Origin: an uncultured Clostridia bacterium
GTDB taxonomy: Bacteria; Bacillota; Clostridia; Christensenellales; UBA1242
NCBI GenBank assembly: GCA_944349375.1
Contig: CALVMV010000001.1
Span: 62,001 to 126,000 of the forward strand
DNA: 64,000 bases
Direction: 5' to 3'
The translations under genes were made by a program, and so were the position numbers. Numbering within the stretch: the stretch's first letter is position 1; every line of letters begins with the position of its first letter. The notes below the pieces were generated by a model. That model saw only the letters and a program-made list of their open reading frames with translations. It ran no database searches and was not told the origin of the DNA. Of this stretch, positions 59,827-64,000 are shown in pieces.

Positions 59827-59893
59827 CTTTATTTGCAATAGATTTGACTTTTGTCTGTCAAAAATAGTAGTATTTACTTGAAGGGGCTAGTGT

Positions 59894-61129
59894 ATGAATT
59901 TAGTAATTCCAAAATCATTAAAAAAATTAGCAGATATTTTACCTGTTCCGCTTTATGTGGTTGGTGGTTATATTCGAAATTCGTTGATTGGAATAAAAGG
60001 AGAGGACATAGACATTTGTAGTTCTCTCAAAGTTGAAGATTTAGCAGAAATCTTAAAAGAAAAAGATTTTGAAGTTAAAATAAAAAATAAATTTGTAGGC
60101 ACGGCTATTGTGAGTTGCGATAATCAAACCTTCGAATATTCAACTTTTCGAAAAGAGACTTATAAGGAAGGGGGAACTCACCTGCCTGATAAAGTAGAAT
60201 TTATCGAAAGTTTAGAAGAAGATGCAAAAAGAAGGGATTTTACTTGCAACTGTATTTATTACGATATAAAAAATGACAAATTGATTGATGTTTATGGTGG
60301 AATTGAAGATATTAAAAACAAAGTTATCAAAACCATTGAAACACCTGATTTTGTGTTTGCGCATGATGGACTTAGAATTTTAAGACTTTTTCGATTTGAA
60401 TGTGAATTAAATTTTAAAATAGATAAGGAAACTTTACTTTCAGCAATTAAATTTTCATCTAATGTTAAAGATATTTCTGGAGAAAGAGTTATTCATGAAA
60501 TCACCTGTATTCTTCATAGCGGAAAAAGATATCCAAGTTATTCAAAAGCTAATTCATATTTGAGAGCTTTTAAGCAGTTTAACAAATATAAGTTGTGGAC
60601 ATCTTTTGGAATAGATTGTGCTAAAATTAAATTAAAGATGGTAAAGAAAGTAGAGCATAAATCACAAGGCTTTTTGATTGACCTTATTGATACTGTAAAA
60701 CCAATTTCTATTTCATATTACCTTAATTTGATTTTAGTAAACTTTGGTTTAAATAAAAAGATGGTAAGCCTTTATATCAATGTTTTATCAGGTTATTATG
60801 ATGCTTTAAATAGATTGCAAAATAAAGAATATTTCTTTAAATATTTCGATAATTTCCCATTAATTTATAAATTATTGGTTCATAAATCTAAATATTTAGC
60901 AAATAAATACAATTTCTTTTATAAATACATTATTTCCCATAAGTTAATTATTACAACTAAAGAGTTAAAAGTAAGTGGAGAAGATATAAAAAAATATTAT
61001 CCAACAGTAAAGCCTTATAGATACAATGCTATTTTGGCTAGCTTACTTTCAGATGTTTTTGAAGGCAAATTAGAAAATGACTCAAAAACTTTAATAAAAG
61101 CCATAGAGCAAAAGCTTAAGTATTTATAA
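59894..61129 (+). CDS. cca: CCA-adding tRNA nucleotidyltransferase
   Basis: 411 residues. The class II head domain has YVVGGYIRNSLIG and the metal-binding D38/D40 in GEDIDIC, then RRDFTCNCIYYD and the neck motif AHDGLRILRLFRFECEL (nucleotide recognition). The C-terminal body is divergent and helical. It repairs or adds CCA at tRNA 3' ends. AAGGGGC lies 8 bases upstream. Both tRNA sequences in the window encode CCA, so here the enzyme may serve repair or a subset of tRNAs. Confidence 0.92.
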   Translation: MNLVIPKSLKKLADILPVPLYVVGGYIRNSLIGIKGEDIDICSSLKVEDLAEILKEKDFEVKIKNKFVGTAIVSCDNQTFEYSTFRKETYKEGGTHLPDKVEFIESLEEDAKRRDFTCNCIYYDIKNDKLIDVYGGIEDIKNKVIKTIETPDFVFAHDGLRILRLFRFECELNFKIDKETLLSAIKFSSNVKDISGERVIHEITCILHSGKRYPSYSKANSYLRAFKQFNKYKLWTSFGIDCAKIKLKMVKKVEHKSQGFLIDLIDTVKPISISYYLNLILVNFGLNKKMVSLYINVLSGYYDALNRLQNKEYFFKYFDNFPLIYKLLVHKSKYLANKYNFFYKYIISHKLIITTKELKVSGEDIKKYYPTVKPYRYNAILASLLSDVFEGKLENDSKTLIKAIEQKLKYL

Positions 61130-61143
61130 GTTTGTATTTATAT

Positions 61144-61172
61144 AAAAAAGCAAGTTTTTCGGCTTGCTTTTT
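61144..61172. terminator. Bidirectional terminator between cca and the VanW gene
   Basis: AGCAAG (61149-61154) pairs with CTTGCT (61163-61168), loop TTTTTCGG, with flanking A- and T-tracts. Confidence 0.8.
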
Positions 61173-62700
61173 ATGTTAATTTTTGTGGAGGAGTAAATTT
61201 TACATTATTGTCTGGAAGTTTCATCCCTTCTTCTAAGGTTTCTGTTCCTTCAATAATAATCCCCATTTGTGGTTGATAATGGTCGTGTCTAATTTCCTTT
61301 TCCTTTACAAGTTGTCCGTTTTCAAAATACTGCAAATAACCTTTACTTTCATAACCTTGTTTAGGATATTTCAATCTATAATATTCTCCTTTGTATAGAA
61401 CTTGGTTTGAATATTTACCTTCAGTGTCTGGGATAATTTTATCACCTTGATGTGGCAAAATTTTTACAAGTTCAGAGCGGGTTTTTATTTCAACCCCATC
61501 ATCAAAGTTTTTACCATAAATTTCTACTGTTACATTATTTTCATCGCAAATAGTTTTTATAAAAATTGGTGCATCTGTATTATTTTTAAAAACTAAATCA
61601 GCATATCCTTCGCTAACCATAGCATCAAAGGATAGTGGTACATAGCTTGCAGGTAAAGAATGATGGTGTGCTGTTATAACTTCAATATCTCCAAGTAGCA
61701 AAGCGTTGTAAAGGGTAGTTGAAGCTTGGCATACCCCTCCACCTGTCCCAGGGACATAACTACCATCAATTATGATGTTTGCGTTTTCATAGCCATTTTC
61801 TTTTGTTCGTGGGCCAGTAGTTTTGTTAAATGAAACTTCTTCATTTGGCAGGACGGTCATTCCGTTAAAAGTTTCTAATGCTTTTTTTATATTGTTCTTT
61901 CTTTTTGCAGAACTTTTTGCATAAGAAGTGGTAAATTCGCTTCTTTTCCCTATTTGTTTTAACAAACTTTCACTGTCAACATCAGGCACGATTTCAATTA
62001 ATGGGATTTCTATATTTTCATAATTCTTAGTTGCAATTGCTTTATCTATTTCATTATTTAATTGTTCTCTATCAACCATAAATCCTTTCGTATCTGAAAA
62101 AACAGAAAACATATTTACATTATTTGGTTCAAACTTTATTTGTGATGAAACTGAATCTTTTTCAATTTCTTCACATATAGATTCTACCTTTTCTTGCATT
62201 CCTCCAAACAAGTTCTCATACGAGATATTTACTTGAAGCCCTTCATTTTTTATTTTTCTTTCTATTTTCTTCTTTTCAAAAATGTTTCCTTCTCGTCCAT
62301 AACTAAGAACTTCTTGCAGTGAATTGTCAATATCTCCCACATATTCAAAATCGCTTCCGTTTAATTCCCAACTTTTTCCGTTGCTTTCTAAGACAATTTT
62401 TGCATTTGCCATTTCATTTGTAAGGGAAGAACTTACTAAAGCAGAAGCTTCATCTTTGGTTAAACCAGAAATATCTATGCCGTTCACTTTTGTGTTATGA
62501 AAATAAGTTGTTTTTTCGCTTACGGGATCACCAAAATAAAATTGGCAAAAAAGAACTAATCCTACTGCCAAAATGCAAACAGAAAAAAGCCATATAGCTG
62601 AAGACTTTTTACCTTTTTGTTTATTTTCACTTTTTTCTAAATTTTTTTTGTTATTTTCAAGTTTTTTTTCGTTTTTGGCTTCTTTTTTTGTTTTATTCAC
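61171..62700 (-). CDS. VanW-family cell-envelope protein
   Basis: 509 residues from a GTG behind AAAGGAG. A Lys-rich cytosolic tail precedes one transmembrane helix (IWLFSVCILAVGLVLFCQFYF, about 37-57). Two PG_binding_4-type domains follow (VNGIDISGLTKDEASALV), then the VanW domain at about 280-405: LPNEEVSFNKTTGPRTKENGY and YVPGTGGGVCQASTTLYNALL. Members occur in vancomycin-resistance clusters and widely in Clostridia, probably acting on or binding peptidoglycan outside the cell. No resistance genes are nearby. Confidence 0.9.
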   Translation of the reverse strand: MNKTKKEAKNEKKLENNKKNLEKSENKQKGKKSSAIWLFSVCILAVGLVLFCQFYFGDPVSEKTTYFHNTKVNGIDISGLTKDEASALVSSSLTNEMANAKIVLESNGKSWELNGSDFEYVGDIDNSLQEVLSYGREGNIFEKKKIERKIKNEGLQVNISYENLFGGMQEKVESICEEIEKDSVSSQIKFEPNNVNMFSVFSDTKGFMVDREQLNNEIDKAIATKNYENIEIPLIEIVPDVDSESLLKQIGKRSEFTTSYAKSSAKRKNNIKKALETFNGMTVLPNEEVSFNKTTGPRTKENGYENANIIIDGSYVPGTGGGVCQASTTLYNALLLGDIEVITAHHHSLPASYVPLSFDAMVSEGYADLVFKNNTDAPIFIKTICDENNVTVEIYGKNFDDGVEIKTRSELVKILPHQGDKIIPDTEGKYSNQVLYKGEYYRLKYPKQGYESKGYLQYFENGQLVKEKEIRHDHYQPQMGIIIEGTETLEEGMKLPDNNVKFTPPQKLT

Positions 62701-62778
62701 TTTTTTCTCCTTTGTTGTATTATCTGTTTAAAAAGAAAAAATATGCTTTTACAAAAGAATATATTTTACCTTAATTGA

Positions 62779-62784
62779 TATTCT
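62779..62784 (+). promoter_or_regulatory. Extended -10 box 6 bp before the VTT start codon
   Basis: TGA-TATTCT (62776-62784), then AAAATT and the ATG at 62791. No ribosome site; probably another leaderless transcript. Confidence 0.5.
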
Positions 62785-62790
62785 AAAATT

Positions 62791-63507
62791 ATGAATCCTA
62801 AGTTTAAAACATTTTTAAAAATATTACTTGTTGTTTTTGTTTCGGCAGTTGTTATTGTTGGGACATATTTAATTTTGCTTTACACAGGATTATGGGAAAA
62901 ATTAAATTCAGTGGAAAAACTCAAATCTTTTATTTTGGAACAAGGAATTTGGGGAAGAGTGTTTTTTGTTTTTTTGCAATTTATTCAGGTTGCTTTTTTA
63001 CCTATCCCATCTCCACTTGTTGTGGTGGCTGGGAGTTTAATTTATGGACCTTTTCAAGCCTCTTTGTTATCGCTTGCCGGTATCTTACTAGGCAGTGCAG
63101 TAGCTTTTGCGATAGGTAGAATTTTTGGGAAAAAAGTGGTTTCCTTTATGGTGGGAAAAGACAATCAAAAAAAATGGTCATCATATTTAAGCAATGCAAA
63201 ATATAGTTTTGTATTAATGATGCTTCTGCCTCTTTTTCCTGATGATGTTTTGTGTATGGTTGCTGGACTTACAGATATGAGCTGGACATTTTTTATGGTT
63301 ACACAATTAATTACTAGAACAATTGGAATTTTTACAATGAGTTTTCTTTCAGTAGGCGACATAATACCTTTTTCAGGTTGGGGAATATATGTTTGGATTT
63401 TAATAGGTCTTTTTGCAGTTTTGGCTATTTATTTTTCTATAAAATATAATAAAGAAATTGAAAACTTAATTTACAAAGTTTTTAAGAAAAAGAAAGCTGT
63501 TAAATAA
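62791..63507 (+). CDS. VTT/DedA-superfamily membrane protein (TVP38/TMEM64 type)
   Basis: 238 residues with about five or six membrane segments. The family core is FLQFIQVAFLPIPSPLVVVAGSLIYGPFQASLLSLAGILLGSAVAFAIGRIFGKK, with the re-entrant LPIP helix, and RTIGIFTMSFLSVGD near the end. Relatives scramble or flip lipids; substrate is unproven. The start has no ribosome site and lies just after an extended -10 box. It is divergent from the VanW gene and ends 8 bp inside a convergent LysM microgene. Confidence 0.87.
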   Translation: MNPKFKTFLKILLVVFVSAVVIVGTYLILLYTGLWEKLNSVEKLKSFILEQGIWGRVFFVFLQFIQVAFLPIPSPLVVVAGSLIYGPFQASLLSLAGILLGSAVAFAIGRIFGKKVVSFMVGKDNQKKWSSYLSNAKYSFVLMMLLPLFPDDVLCMVAGLTDMSWTFFMVTQLITRTIGIFTMSFLSVGDIIPFSGWGIYVWILIGLFAVLAIYFSIKYNKEIENLIYKVFKKKKAVK

Positions 63508-63652
63508 TTAGTATTGTCCCTTCTTTAATATCTTTGGGAAGAATTTGATTTTTAATTAATAAAGATATAGAGCTTGTGTTGCAATTTTTAGCAATTTGCT
63601 CTATGTTTTCATTTTTATTGACTATATAATAAGGATTTATGTTTTTTTTCAT
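63500..63652 (-). CDS. 50-residue LysM-domain protein
   Basis: ATG at 63652-63650 behind GAGGGGC. The product is essentially one LysM domain: YYIVNKNENIEQIAKNCNTS, then LLIKNQILPKDIKEGTILII, matching the consensus YxVxxGDTLxxIAxxxxxS...L...N.L....I..G..L.I. It has no signal peptide. Its 3' end overlaps the convergent VTT gene by 8 bp. In spore formers such stand-alone LysM proteins can bind peptidoglycan or cortex, but this role is inference. Confidence 0.75.
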   Translation of the reverse strand: MKKNINPYYIVNKNENIEQIAKNCNTSSISLLIKNQILPKDIKEGTILII

Positions 63653-63712
63653 ATTGCCCCTCTTTAATAATATTTTTTGTTTTCTTAAAATATTTATATG
63701 GGGAGAGGTGCT

Positions 63713-64000
63713 ATGAAATCACTATTTAAAACTGTGGCTTTGATAACAATGTTTTCTGTTATCACTAGAGTTGTAGGCTTTCTTTTTAGAATTTTTCTTT
63801 CTCGTGAAGTTGGGGCTGAAGCTCTTGGTATTTATCAAGTGGCTTTTTCCGTGTTTATGGTTTTGATGACAATAATTGCTAGTGGATTGCCTCTAATTAT
63901 CTCTCGCATGGGATCATCATTTTCAATTTCAAAAGATAGCAAAAAAGAAAATTCTTTAGTTTCAACAGCATTACTTTTTGCATTCTTACTTTCTATAATT
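63713..64000 (+). CDS. SpoVB/MurJ-type polysaccharide flippase (partial)
   Basis: The first 96 codons are visible before the right edge: MKSLFKTVALITMFSVITRV, then VGFLFRIFLSREVGAEALGIYQVAFSVFMVLMTI and SGLPLIISR. This is the N-terminal signature of MOP-superfamily lipid II or polysaccharide flippases, and the GAEALGIYQ pattern is that of SpoVB/MurJ in Firmicutes. GGGGAGAGG lies 5 bases before the ATG. Whether it is the sporulation (SpoVB) or vegetative form cannot be told from this part. Confidence 0.87.
   Translation, partial: MKSLFKTVALITMFSVITRVVGFLFRIFLSREVGAEALGIYQVAFSVFMVLMTIIASGLPLIISRMGSSFSISKDSKKENSLVSTALLFAFLLSII

Overview
The window comes from a strongly AT-rich, Gram-positive-type, endospore-forming bacterium, most likely an uncultured member of the Clostridia. 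The evidence is Shine-Dalgarno rich genes, a sporulation sigma factor (SigH), a complete GerK-type spore germinant receptor operon, a SpoVB/MurJ-like flippase, a BclA-like collagen protein, mini-RNase III beside rlmB and sigH, and VanW and DedA/VTT proteins. No rRNA genes were found. Taxonomy below class level is not decidable here.

Region 1 (1-3.9 kb) is the right end of an integrated mobile element. It holds a divergent repressor/microprotein control region with clear operators, a zinc-ribbon protein with a nuclease-like C-terminus, and a tyrosine integrase with a frameshifted N-terminus. It ends at a 3' fragment of a CAT-anticodon tRNA that still carries its terminator, an attR-type junction.

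Region 2 (3.9-24.5 kb) is mostly core genome: an ABC exporter, glnS, a ychF-mrnC-rlmB-sigH operon, a 1246-residue membrane/coiled-coil protein of unknown role, secA followed by a broken HD-domain gene, rplJ-rplL with an L10 leader, a HicB-like gene, rpmG-secE-nusG, rplK-rplA and a KwaA-like membrane protein.

Region 3 (24.5-35.7 kb) is accessory. A cassette with a 28-residue-repeat protein and a gene relic sits between two identical 54-bp copies of a bidirectional terminator. A 2774-residue surface protein follows, then a block of helically phased A-tracts and a nucleoside hydrolase.

Region 4 (36-46.8 kb) has glycolipid and envelope genes (a MGDG-synthase-like glycosyltransferase and a CrtO-like acyltransferase), an ASCH protein, tRNA-Ser(CGA), an SGNH hydrolase and a YwaF-like protein. 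leuS here is preceded by what looks like a ribosome-mediated leucine attenuator whose leader peptide is probably leaderless. The BclA-like collagen protein and a pair of T4SS-pilin-like small membrane proteins complete the region.

Region 5 (46.8-64 kb) has an ArsR regulator, queH, a signal peptidase, HU, gerKA-KB-KC, ftsH, a P-type ATPase, cca, a VanW protein, a VTT protein, a 50-residue LysM protein and the start of a SpoVB/MurJ-type flippase running off the edge.

Many starts were corrected from the longest open frame to the codon with a Shine-Dalgarno sequence. Seven small genes or leader peptides were added by reading the DNA directly. Several strong promoters place the start codon about 6-8 bases after the -10 box, which suggests leaderless mRNAs. 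All function calls are from recognised motifs; no database search was run.
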